DNA of 64,000 nt from DASXHD01 sp036488725 (GTDB lineage: Bacteria; Myxococcota_A; Polyangia; Polyangiales; Polyangiaceae), in contig DASXHD010000113.1 of assembly GCA_036488725.1 (NCBI GenBank), positions 1-64,000 on the forward strand, written 5' to 3'. The notes under the pieces were generated by a model, which worked only from the letters and a program-made list of their open reading frames with translations, searched no databases and was not told the origin of the DNA. The translations under genes were made by a program, and so were the position numbers. Positions 54,098 to 64,000 of this stretch are shown piece after piece. Each line of letters begins with the position of its first letter. Positions within the stretch are counted from its first letter, which is position 1.

Positions 54098-55240
54098 ATG
54101 AGCGTCGGGCGCATCCTCGTCGTTTTAGCGGTCGTCCTCTCGATCACCGCCGGCATCCATTATTTCTTGTGGATTCGCCTCGCGCGCGATCCGCAGTGGC
54201 CGGCGGGCGTCGCGCGCGGGGCCGCTTGGGTGATCGCCGTGCTCGCCGCGTCGATACCGCTCGGGCTCTTCGCGTCGCGCTCGCTCCCGCGAGACACCGC
54301 CGCTCCGCTCGCGTGGCTCGCGTACGGCTGGATGGGCGTCATGTTCGTCCTCTTCTTGACGCTCCTTCCGATGGAGCTCGTGCGCGCCGGCGCGCGCGTC
54401 GCCGGTCTCGATCCCGAGCGACGCGTGATGCTCGCGCGCATCCTCGCGGGCGCGGCGGCGTTCATCGGCCTCGCCGAGAGCGGCGTCGGTCTCGCGTCCG
54501 TTCTCGGCCGCGTGGGCGTCGAGCGCGTGCGCGTGCCGCTCGCGAAGCTCCCGAAGAATCTCTCCGGCTACACGATCGTTCAAATCTCGGACATCCACGT
54601 CGGCCCCACGATCGGGCGCGCCTTCATCGATGAAATCGTGCGCACGGTGAACGCGCTCTCGCCGGACATGGTCGCCATCACCGGCGATCTCGTCGACGGC
54701 TCGGTCGCCGACCTCGGCGCGCTCGTCGAGCCGCTCAAAGATCTGCGCGCGAAAGACGGCGTCTTCTTCGTCACCGGCAATCACGAGTATTACTCGGGCG
54801 CCGATGCGTGGATCGCGCATCTCCGCACGCTCGGAATACGTGTATTACGCAACGAACGCGTCGCGCTGCGCGAAGGGCTCGATCTCGCGGGCGTCGACGA
54901 CACGAGCGCGCACAACTTCGGTCACGGGCACGGCCAAGACGTGCCGCGCGCGATGGCCGGCCGCGACGCGTCGCGCGCGATGGTCCTCTTGGCGCACCAA
55001 CCGAAGGCCGTGCTCGACGCGTGCAAGCTCGGCGTCGATCTCCAGCTCTCGGGGCACACGCACGGCGGACAAATCTGGCCGTGGGGCTACGCCGTGCGTC
55101 TCGATCAACCGCACGTCGCGGGCCTCCACGATCACGAAGGCACCGCGATCTACGTGAGCCGCGGCACCGGCTACTGGGGCCCGCCGATGCGCGTCGCCGC
55201 GCCCGCGGAGATCACGCGCATCGAATTGGTCGCGAGCTGA
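54098..55240 (+). CDS. Membrane-anchored metallophosphoesterase
   Basis: 380 residues. Three to four transmembrane helices (about 4-22, 42-60, 75-95, 110-135) precede a calcineurin-like domain with DIHVG, GDLVDG, GNHEYY and GHTHGGQ metal ligands. It resembles YkuE-type phosphoesterases. ATG at 54098 used; a GTG at 54080 is in frame. The catalytic domain probably faces the outside if four helices are used. The substrate is unknown. Confidence 0.9.
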   Translation: MSVGRILVVLAVVLSITAGIHYFLWIRLARDPQWPAGVARGAAWVIAVLAASIPLGLFASRSLPRDTAAPLAWLAYGWMGVMFVLFLTLLPMELVRAGARVAGLDPERRVMLARILAGAAAFIGLAESGVGLASVLGRVGVERVRVPLAKLPKNLSGYTIVQISDIHVGPTIGRAFIDEIVRTVNALSPDMVAITGDLVDGSVADLGALVEPLKDLRAKDGVFFVTGNHEYYSGADAWIAHLRTLGIRVLRNERVALREGLDLAGVDDTSAHNFGHGHGQDVPRAMAGRDASRAMVLLAHQPKAVLDACKLGVDLQLSGHTHGGQIWPWGYAVRLDQPHVAGLHDHEGTAIYVSRGTGYWGPPMRVAAPAEITRIELVAS

Positions 55241-55256
55241 TGCTAAGAACGGCCGC

Positions 55257-56932
<1,676 letters not shown>

Positions 56933-56933
<1 letters not shown>

Positions 56934-57082
56934 ACAGGAAGATCAGAAGGTCAGAAGAGATTTTGGAATGGCGCCTGGATGAATGCAGGGCGTCGGCGAT
57001 TTGAAACGCCCCCGCCCACAAAAACATAGGATCGGCTCGCCCTTTGCGAGCCGATCCCTTCTGATCTTCTGATCTTCCTGTT
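56933..57082. repeat. Nested inverted-repeat element
   Basis: The arms at 56933-56957 and 57058-57082 match at 24 of 25 bases as inverted repeats (AACAGGAAGATCAGAAG core). Inside lies a perfect 12-base hairpin (57029-57040 and 57046-57057) with a five-base loop. There is no transposase. A 14-base CT-rich run follows. It resembles a small mobile or regulatory intergenic element. Confidence 0.75.
57029..57057. terminator. 12-base perfect hairpin
   Basis: GGATCGGCTCGC pairs with GCGAGCCGATCC around CCTTT. It could end transcription from hutU, but no U-tract follows. Confidence 0.45.
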
Positions 57083-57099
57083 AACTCTCTCTCTCTCCA

Positions 57100-57426
57100 A
57101 TGCCTCAAAGAGAACGCTACCTCTTCATCTGCACGAATCGGCGCAAGGACGACGACCCGCGCGGCTCGTGCGCCGCGAAGGGCTCGGAGAAAATCGCCGA
57201 CGACCTCAAGGCCGCGCTGAACAAGCTCGGCGCGCACAAACGCGTGCGCGCGTGCAAGTCGAGCTGCCTCGACATGTGCGAAACCGGCGTCTCGATTTTG
57301 CTCGAGCCCGACCACGTCATCTACGGCGGCGTGAAGCCGGAGGACGTCGAAGAGATCGCGCGCGCCGCCGCCGAGGGTCGCGTCGTCGAGCGTCTGGTCG
57401 TCGGCCAAAAGAAAACAGAGGAGTGA
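57100..57426 (+). CDS. Thioredoxin-like [2Fe-2S] ferredoxin
   Basis: 108 residues. Cys at 11 and 24 (C-x12-C) and 52, 56, 60 give the pattern of the thioredoxin-like 2Fe-2S ferredoxin group. It carries electrons in the cytosol. Its stop overlaps the next start (TGATG). No clear Shine-Dalgarno site lies before the ATG, only CT repeats. Confidence 0.88.
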   Translation: MPQRERYLFICTNRRKDDDPRGSCAAKGSEKIADDLKAALNKLGAHKRVRACKSSCLDMCETGVSILLEPDHVIYGGVKPEDVEEIARAAAEGRVVERLVVGQKKTEE

Positions 57427-57869
57427 TGGCCGGCGTCGCGTACGTCGAGCGCCTCAGCGGCACGTTCTATCGGCTCGCCGAGCCGCTGCGCGAGCAGACG
57501 ATCGCGCTCGAGATCGAAGCGAGCCTCCGAAACCTCCGCACGCGCGTCGCGACCGCGACGGGTCACCTCCGCGCGGAAGATCTCGCCGAAGCGCCGGTGC
57601 AAGGCACGGTCACGCTCCGCGGTTTGACCGAGCGCCGCATCGCCTACGACCTCGCCTTCGTCGGCCGAGACGGCCGACGTTACCGTCTCCGCGGCGAAAA
57701 AGATCTGAGCTGGCTCGCGCCCGTCGAGACGCTGGTGGCGCTCCCGTTCACGATCGGCGTCGACCAAGACGGGCTCTGGACCGAAATCGCCCGCGGAACG
57801 ATGCGTTTCGACGTCGGCCGCGACAGTCTCCGCGCGCTGGTCCGTTCGGTCCGAGCTTCGCCATTTTGA
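57426..57869 (+). CDS. Hypothetical protein
   Basis: 147 residues with no recognised domain, beta-rich, no signal peptide. The start overlaps the ferredoxin stop (TGATG), so it is co-translated with it. The LEIEASLRNLRTRVATATGH stretch may be helical. Function unknown. Confidence 0.7.
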   Translation: MAGVAYVERLSGTFYRLAEPLREQTIALEIEASLRNLRTRVATATGHLRAEDLAEAPVQGTVTLRGLTERRIAYDLAFVGRDGRRYRLRGEKDLSWLAPVETLVALPFTIGVDQDGLWTEIARGTMRFDVGRDSLRALVRSVRASPF

Positions 57870-57930
57870 AAATACCACGCCATTTCGTCATCGACCTTGA
57901 CATGTTGTCGAGCCGTGACAGGATGCCAGC

Positions 57931-59346
<1,416 letters not shown>

Positions 59347-59451
59347 CCGAGGCATTGTCACTTTGGCAAGCACCGGCCGCGGGGGCCTCGCGGGCGGACA
59401 TCCTGTCGGACTTCCGTAAGGGAATGCCGCAAAAATACGACTGTTTTTGTA

Positions 59452-59467
59452 TGGCACGTACCTCGCT
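59452..59467 (+). promoter_or_regulatory. Sigma-54 promoter of gspC
   Basis: The sequence TGGCACGtaccTCGCT matches TGGCACGN4TTGCW except for one base, with the correct 10-base gap between the GG and GC elements. It starts 38 bases before the gspC ATG. An A-run and T-run lie directly upstream (59431-59449). Confidence 0.72.
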
Positions 59468-59489
59468 ACTACCCGCCCCAGCCTGAGCC

Positions 59490-60461
59490 ATGGCCATCCA
59501 GATCGATCAGCTCCTCAAACGTCACTTCTGGGTGCCCACGCTGGCGCTCACGTCGATCGCGTCGTTCTTCGGCGCGCGCGGCGTCGGCAACTTGTTCGGT
59601 GCGAGCCTCGGCGCCGACGAGCAGCAGCTCTCGGCCGCGCCGGTTTCGCTGAAGGCCGCGCCCGCCGCGTCCGCGGGCACGCAGAAGGCGACGAGCGCCG
59701 AGCCAATCCTCGCGCGCAACCCGTTCGACTCGACGACCGGGCCGCTCATCGGCACGGGCATCGAGCTCCCAACCGGCGACGGACCGCAAGTCGACATGAG
59801 CGATCCGATGAACGCCGCGATGTGCGACGGCGTGAAGGTGCTCATCATCGCGGCGTCTTCGGATCCGGATTGGTCGTTCGCCGCGCTGCAGGCCCCGGGC
59901 GATCAGAAGAGCGTCCTGCGACGGCGCGGCGGTGACTTCAACGGCAAAAAGCTCACGTTCGTCGGTTGGGATCGCGTGTGGCTCGGCGGGAGCGACGGGC
60001 AGCCGCTCTGCCAAGCGAAGCTCTTCACGCCGGAGCAGCCGCCTTCGACGACGCCGGCTCCGGTTGCGTCGGCGCCGCCTACGCGCGGCGGTGCGGGCGC
60101 CGTGCCCGACGACATCAAGAAAGGCATCGCGCGCGTGAGCGCGACCGAGTTCAACGTCGACCGCAGCATCGTCGACAAGATTCTCGAGAACCAAGCCGAG
60201 CTCATGAAGCAAGCGCGCATCGTGCCCGAGCAAGAGAACGGCAAGGTCGTCGGCATTCGGCTCTTCGGCGTTCGTCCCGACACGCTGCTCGGCGTGCTCG
60301 GCATGGAGAACGGCGACCGCCTCCAATCGATCAACGGCTTCGACATGACGAGCCCCGAAAAAGCTCTCGAAGCGTACGCGCGCCTGCGCACGGCCGATCA
60401 CATGACCGTGTCGCTCAACCGCAGGGGCTCCAACATGAACCTGGATTACAACATCAAATGA
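59490..60461 (+). CDS. gspC: Type II secretion system protein GspC
   Basis: 323 residues: an N-terminal inner-membrane helix (about 14-32), a HR-like domain (about 70-180), a Pro/Ala linker and a C-terminal PDZ-like domain (about 235-323, RLFGVRPDTLLGVLGMENGDRLQSINGF). GspC connects the inner-membrane platform to the secretin and may select substrates. It is the first gene of the secretion operon here and lies under a sigma-54 promoter. Gene order with gspD and gspE supports the call. Confidence 0.93.
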   Translation: MAIQIDQLLKRHFWVPTLALTSIASFFGARGVGNLFGASLGADEQQLSAAPVSLKAAPAASAGTQKATSAEPILARNPFDSTTGPLIGTGIELPTGDGPQVDMSDPMNAAMCDGVKVLIIAASSDPDWSFAALQAPGDQKSVLRRRGGDFNGKKLTFVGWDRVWLGGSDGQPLCQAKLFTPEQPPSTTPAPVASAPPTRGGAGAVPDDIKKGIARVSATEFNVDRSIVDKILENQAELMKQARIVPEQENGKVVGIRLFGVRPDTLLGVLGMENGDRLQSINGFDMTSPEKALEAYARLRTADHMTVSLNRRGSNMNLDYNIK

Positions 60462-60555
60462 AACTTTCGCAGCGAGCCGCGCAGCGGCGAGTGAATGCCC
60501 ATGCCAACCGAGCCTGGTCCGCGGCGTTGCCGCGATGGGCGAAGCGAGGGCAGGC

Positions 60556-60774
60556 ATGAATCCCGAAGAGACTCCGCTCCTCAAACGGACTTTGCGCATG
60601 ACCGCGCTGATGGTGGTGCCGGTCATCGCGCTGCTCGCGATTTTGAGCGCGGTCGCGCTCTTCGCGGTGCCGTCGTCGAGCCCGTCGCCGAAGGAGCAGC
60701 GCGTGGTTCTGCCGGGAGACAAAACGAACGCGCATGGCGCGGCGCGCGTCGAGACGCGCCGGGACGGCACCTGA
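60556..60774 (+). CDS. Small membrane protein between gspC and gspD
   Basis: 72 residues with one hydrophobic helix (about 19-44) and a short Pro/Ser-rich periplasmic tail. GAGGG precedes the ATG at 60556. It ends two bases before gspD, so it belongs to the operon. I do not recognise its family; it may be a secretin partner or pilotin-like component, an inference from position. Confidence 0.65.
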   Translation: MNPEETPLLKRTLRMTALMVVPVIALLAILSAVALFAVPSSSPSPKEQRVVLPGDKTNAHGAARVETRRDGT

Positions 60775-60776
60775 CG

Positions 60777-63356
60777 ATGCGCGCTTCGACGATTTCGATC
60801 ATCTTCGCGACGGGCGTGGTCGCGCTCGCGCCGACCGCAGGCGCGCAGCAGGCGCAGCGGCTCATTCAGCGTCCGGGCGTGACGACGCGAACGCCGCCGA
60901 TGGGCGGTCCGGGCGCGCCGAACGCGACGGGCGCGACCGGAGGGACCGCGGGCAGCACCGGCACCGGCGCGACCGGAACGGGGACCGGTGGAACGGGGAC
61001 GGGAACGGCCGGAACCGGGACGGGGACCGGCGCGCCGGGCGCAGCCGGAAAGACGCAAGCCGACACGAGCAGCCTTCCGCAGTTCGAGCAAGGCGTCGAG
61101 TACACGCCGCGCAGCCCGAACTACAAAGTCTCGCTCTCGCTCGAGGACGCGGATCTCGCCGAGCTCGTTCGCGTCATCGGTCAGCTCACGGGCAAGCGAT
61201 TCATCTTCGGCGGCAAGGTCCGCAACATCAAGGCGTCCATCTTCGCGCCGCAGAAAGTCACCGTCGCAGAGGCGTATCAGGCGTTCCTCTCGATCCTCGA
61301 GACCAACGGGCTCACCGTCGTTCCGCACGGGCGCTTCTTGAAGATCGTCGAGACGGGCGGCATCGCGTCGCAAGCGACGCCGACTTACGGCAGCGATCAA
61401 TCGACGCCGGCCGAGGACCGCTACGTCACGCGCATGCTCCGTTTGCAGCACGCGCCGGCCGACGAGGTCGCCAACGTGCTCGGCCACTTCAAGTCGAAGG
61501 ACGGCGACATCACCGTCGCGAGCTCGGGCAACCTTCTCATCATCACCGACACCGGGTCGAACATTCGCCGCATGATGCAGATCGTCGAAGAGGTCGACGT
61601 CGGCGCGGCGGGCGATCAAATGTGGATCGAGCCGATTCACTACGCGTCGGCCGCGGACATCGCGTCGCGCATCAACGAGCTCTTCGGCATCGGCGGCGGA
61701 AAAGGCGGCGAGAAGGGCGGCGCGGCCGCGGGCGTCGGCGTGGGCGCGCTCCACGTCACGAAGGTCGTCGCCGACGATCGCTCCAACTCGGTCATCATCG
61801 TCGCGACCGAGCCGGCGTACACGCGCATCCTCGAGTTCATCAAGCGGCTCGACGTGCCGCAGACGGGCGAGGGCGAGATTCACGTGCTGCCGCTCCAGCA
61901 CGCGGACGCGATCGAGCTCACCAAGACGCTCAAGGAGCTCGTCGAGGGCGGCGCGGGTCACGCGGGCGGCGGCGCACCGGGAGCCAAGGGCGGCGCGCCG
62001 GCGGACACGCAAGTCTTCGAGGGCGCGATCAAGATCAGCGCCGACAAGGCGACCAACTCGATCGTCGTCACGTCGTCGCTTCGCGACTTCGCGTCGCTCC
62101 GCGCGGTCGTCGATCGGCTCGACCAGCCGCGACGCCAAGTCTTCATCGAAGCGGTCATCATGGATTTGTCGGTGAGCCGCTCGACGCAGCTCGGACTCAA
62201 CTTCCACGGCGGCGGCCTCTCGGACCTCGGGCTCGGCGCCGGACAGTCGCTCCTCTTCGGCGGACTCAACCCGCTCGAGACGGTCTCGCCGCTCGGGTCC
62301 GATCCTTCGCTTCTGCAAGGATTGGCGCTCGGGCTTCGCGGACCCGGCATTCCCGGCACCGAGAGCTTCTCGGTCACCGGTCAGACGATTCCGGCGTTCG
62401 GCGTCATCCTCCAGGCGCTCACGACCGCGGGCGACACCGACGTCCTCTCGACGCCGCACATCCTCGCGACCGACAACATCAAGGCCGAGATCAACGTCGG
62501 TCAGAACATCCCGCTGCAGACGAACATCGGCGGCCTGCCTTCGAGCGGCGCGACCGGCGCGGCGGGCTCGACGTCGTCGTTCTTGCCGTTCGGCTTCGGC
62601 GCTTCGCCGGCCCGTCAGGACGTCGGCACGAAGATCACGATCACGCCGCACTTGAACGAGTCGAACGAGGTTCGCCTCGAGCTCGCCGAAGAGATCAGCG
62701 AGGCCGGCGACGCGGTCGGTCAGCTCGGCGTCGTTCCGATCACCAAGCGCACCGCGACGACGCAGCTCGTCGTCAAAGACCAGCAGACGGTCGTCATCGG
62801 CGGCTTGATGCGAAACCGCATCGCGCACCAAGAGACGAAAATCCCGGTGCTCGGCGACATTCCGCTGCTCGGCGTGCTTTTCCGGCAGACGACCAACACG
62901 GTTCAGAAGTCGAACCTCTTGCTCGTGCTCACGCCATACATCATTCGCGAGCAGGCGGATCTGCGCGCCATCTTCGAGCGCAAGATGCAAGAGCGGCAGG
63001 AGTTCCTCGACCGGTATTTCGTCTTCTCCGAAGACCACGACTACAAACCGCCGAAGGACTACTCGCGCACGAACGGGCTCCTCGAGGACATCAAGTCGTC
63101 GTATCGCTCGCTCGACGAGAAAGAGCGCATCGAGGAGCTCTTGCGACCGAAGGACGTGCTCGGGCACTCGCCGAGCGAGCCCATCGATCTTCCGCAGCAG
63201 ATGCGATCGGGCGGCATTCAGACGACGACGACGCAGAACGAGGCGAACCCGGCGGGCAACGCGGCGGCGGCGCGGCCGATCGAGCGTCGCGAGCGTCAGC
63301 CGGCGAACATCACCGTGACCCCGCCGGTCCGTAACGTGGAGCGCATCGAGAGGTAG
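60777..63356 (+). CDS. gspD: Type II secretion secretin GspD
   Basis: 859 residues. Signal peptide, then a Gly/Thr-rich linker (about 42-91), N0-N3 domains (about 110-460), and the outer-membrane secretin domain with the conserved VIGGLMRNR and IPLLGVLF segments (about 500-740). It forms the gated channel for folded proteins. A long charged C-terminal tail (about 740-859) is probably where a pilotin binds. The start is two bases after the small membrane ORF; the stop is two bases before gspE. Confidence 0.96.
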   Translation: MRASTISIIFATGVVALAPTAGAQQAQRLIQRPGVTTRTPPMGGPGAPNATGATGGTAGSTGTGATGTGTGGTGTGTAGTGTGTGAPGAAGKTQADTSSLPQFEQGVEYTPRSPNYKVSLSLEDADLAELVRVIGQLTGKRFIFGGKVRNIKASIFAPQKVTVAEAYQAFLSILETNGLTVVPHGRFLKIVETGGIASQATPTYGSDQSTPAEDRYVTRMLRLQHAPADEVANVLGHFKSKDGDITVASSGNLLIITDTGSNIRRMMQIVEEVDVGAAGDQMWIEPIHYASAADIASRINELFGIGGGKGGEKGGAAAGVGVGALHVTKVVADDRSNSVIIVATEPAYTRILEFIKRLDVPQTGEGEIHVLPLQHADAIELTKTLKELVEGGAGHAGGGAPGAKGGAPADTQVFEGAIKISADKATNSIVVTSSLRDFASLRAVVDRLDQPRRQVFIEAVIMDLSVSRSTQLGLNFHGGGLSDLGLGAGQSLLFGGLNPLETVSPLGSDPSLLQGLALGLRGPGIPGTESFSVTGQTIPAFGVILQALTTAGDTDVLSTPHILATDNIKAEINVGQNIPLQTNIGGLPSSGATGAAGSTSSFLPFGFGASPARQDVGTKITITPHLNESNEVRLELAEEISEAGDAVGQLGVVPITKRTATTQLVVKDQQTVVIGGLMRNRIAHQETKIPVLGDIPLLGVLFRQTTNTVQKSNLLLVLTPYIIREQADLRAIFERKMQERQEFLDRYFVFSEDHDYKPPKDYSRTNGLLEDIKSSYRSLDEKERIEELLRPKDVLGHSPSEPIDLPQQMRSGGIQTTTTQNEANPAGNAAAARPIERRERQPANITVTPPVRNVERIER

Positions 63357-63358
63357 CG

Positions 63359-64000
63359 ATGGCGACGACGAGAGAGCAGCGATTTCTCGGAGAGCTTCTT
63401 TCGCGGCGCGGCCTCGTCGCCGAGGAGCGGCTCGAGCCGCTCTACGCGATTCAAAAAGAGCGCGGCGTCGAGCTCGTCGATTTGCTCGTGAACCAGCAGC
63501 TCGTCGAGCCCGTCGCGGTCGCGCGCGCGATCGCCGACGAAGCGCAGCTCCCCGTGGTCGACACGATCGACCCCGAGCGCATCCCGAACGCGATCGCGGC
63601 GCGCACGCCGATCACGTTCGCCAAGAGCCACCGCGTGATCGCGTACGCCGAGGACGAGCACAACGTGTTCGTTTATTGCGCCGATCCGTTCGACACCGCG
63701 CCGCTCGACGACTTGCGCCTCCTCTTCGACAAACCGGTCGAGTGCACCGTGGCGCCCGCCGAAAAAATCGTCGAGGCGATCAACCGCGTCTTCGAGCGCG
63801 AAGCGGGCGGCGGAGAGCTCGAGACCGAGGCCGGCGAGGTCCACGAAGAAGAAGCCGCGAGCGACATCCTCGACTCGGACGACGAAGCGCCGGTCATTCG
63901 CTGGGTGAACTCGCTCTTTTTGCAAGCGATGAAGGAGCGCGCGAGCGACATTCACATCGAGCCCGAAGAAAAAGAAGTCATCGTCCGCTACCGCATCGAC
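63359..64000 (+). CDS. gspE: Type II secretion ATPase GspE, N-terminal part
   Basis: 214 residues visible, truncated by the window end before the Walker A. It has the N1E domain (about 1-150) and the start of the N2E/core region, SDIHIEP. It powers pseudopilus assembly in the cytosol. Gene order C, small ORF, D, E fits a type II operon. The rest of the operon lies beyond 64 kb. Confidence 0.93.
   Translation, partial: MATTREQRFLGELLSRRGLVAEERLEPLYAIQKERGVELVDLLVNQQLVEPVAVARAIADEAQLPVVDTIDPERIPNAIAARTPITFAKSHRVIAYAEDEHNVFVYCADPFDTAPLDDLRLLFDKPVECTVAPAEKIVEAINRVFEREAGGGELETEAGEVHEEEAASDILDSDDEAPVIRWVNSLFLQAMKERASDIHIEPEEKEVIVRYRID

Noticed and set aside
57897..57925. TTGACA that could be a sigma-70 -35 box before the response regulator
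   Set aside because: No acceptable -10 at 16-18 bases; the AGGATG there is poor. The repeated TGACA might be an operator, but evidence is weak.
59469..63167. A 1232-residue open frame on the minus strand
   Set aside because: It is antisense to gspC and gspD, Arg-rich without any domain, and arises from high GC codon bias.

Overview
This 64 kb window looks like chromosomal DNA of a myxobacterium (phylum Myxococcota, probably a Polyangia-type lineage). The reasons are very high GC, dense packing of genes on both strands, Hanks-type Ser/Thr kinases with a HRDVSPQN loop, FHA-domain sigma-54 activators, many lipoproteins with Asp/Ala/Gly-rich linkers, and two exported proteins with a MYXO-CTERM-like C-terminal tripartite signal. 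The assignment rests on family knowledge; no marker such as rRNA is present. I saw no tRNA, rRNA, CRISPR array or insertion sequence. No gene-free stretch exceeds about 160 bases.

Layout. 1-11.1 kb is an accessory region of visibly lower GC: a truncated cytochrome P450, an O-methyltransferase-like protein, a PsiD-like decarboxylase lipoprotein, a heterodimeric ABC exporter, two sulfotransferases, a di-haem peroxidase lipoprotein and a GNAT acetyltransferase. It resembles the edge of a natural-product cluster. 11.2-15.8 kb has an FHA/sigma-54 activator divergent from an EntA-like dehydrogenase, then a coupled FAD oxidoreductase/enolase-superfamily pair. 15.9-19.4 kb has a pentahaem lipoprotein and an M13 metallopeptidase. 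19.4-24.7 kb has a kinase - PEGA/TPR protein - lipoprotein operon with an AraC-type regulator and a beta-barrel-like protein. 24.7-27.6 kb holds two tandem Gly-rich lipoproteins. 27.6-33.1 kb has an FHA-GGDEF cyclase, HrpB helicase, a Gln-rich membrane protein and MurB.

33.06-35.67 kb is the most unusual part: four genes on the minus strand, every junction a 4-base ATGA overlap: a TPR membrane protein, a 74-residue peptide with one Cys, a radical SAM/SPASM enzyme and a small membrane protein. It looks like a candidate peptide-modification (RiPP-like) system. 35.7-41.5 kb holds lipoproteins, a TetR regulator, an azurin-like cupredoxin, an MBL-fold hydrolase and a J-domain protein. 41.5-45.8 kb repeats the kinase - PEGA - lipoprotein module, with the lipoprotein frameshifted at a homopolymer, next to another FHA/sigma-54 activator.

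45.9-50.7 kb has two exported beta-helix proteins with MYXO-CTERM-like ends. 50.8-57.9 kb is mostly housekeeping (EF-P, esterase, HflX, metallophosphoesterase, HutU, 2Fe-2S ferredoxin), with a nested inverted-repeat element at 56.9-57.1 kb. 57.9-64 kb has an NtrC-type response regulator followed by a type II secretion operon (gspC, a small membrane ORF, gspD, gspE truncated by the window end). A near-consensus sigma-54 promoter lies directly upstream of gspC, which suggests the regulator controls secretion.
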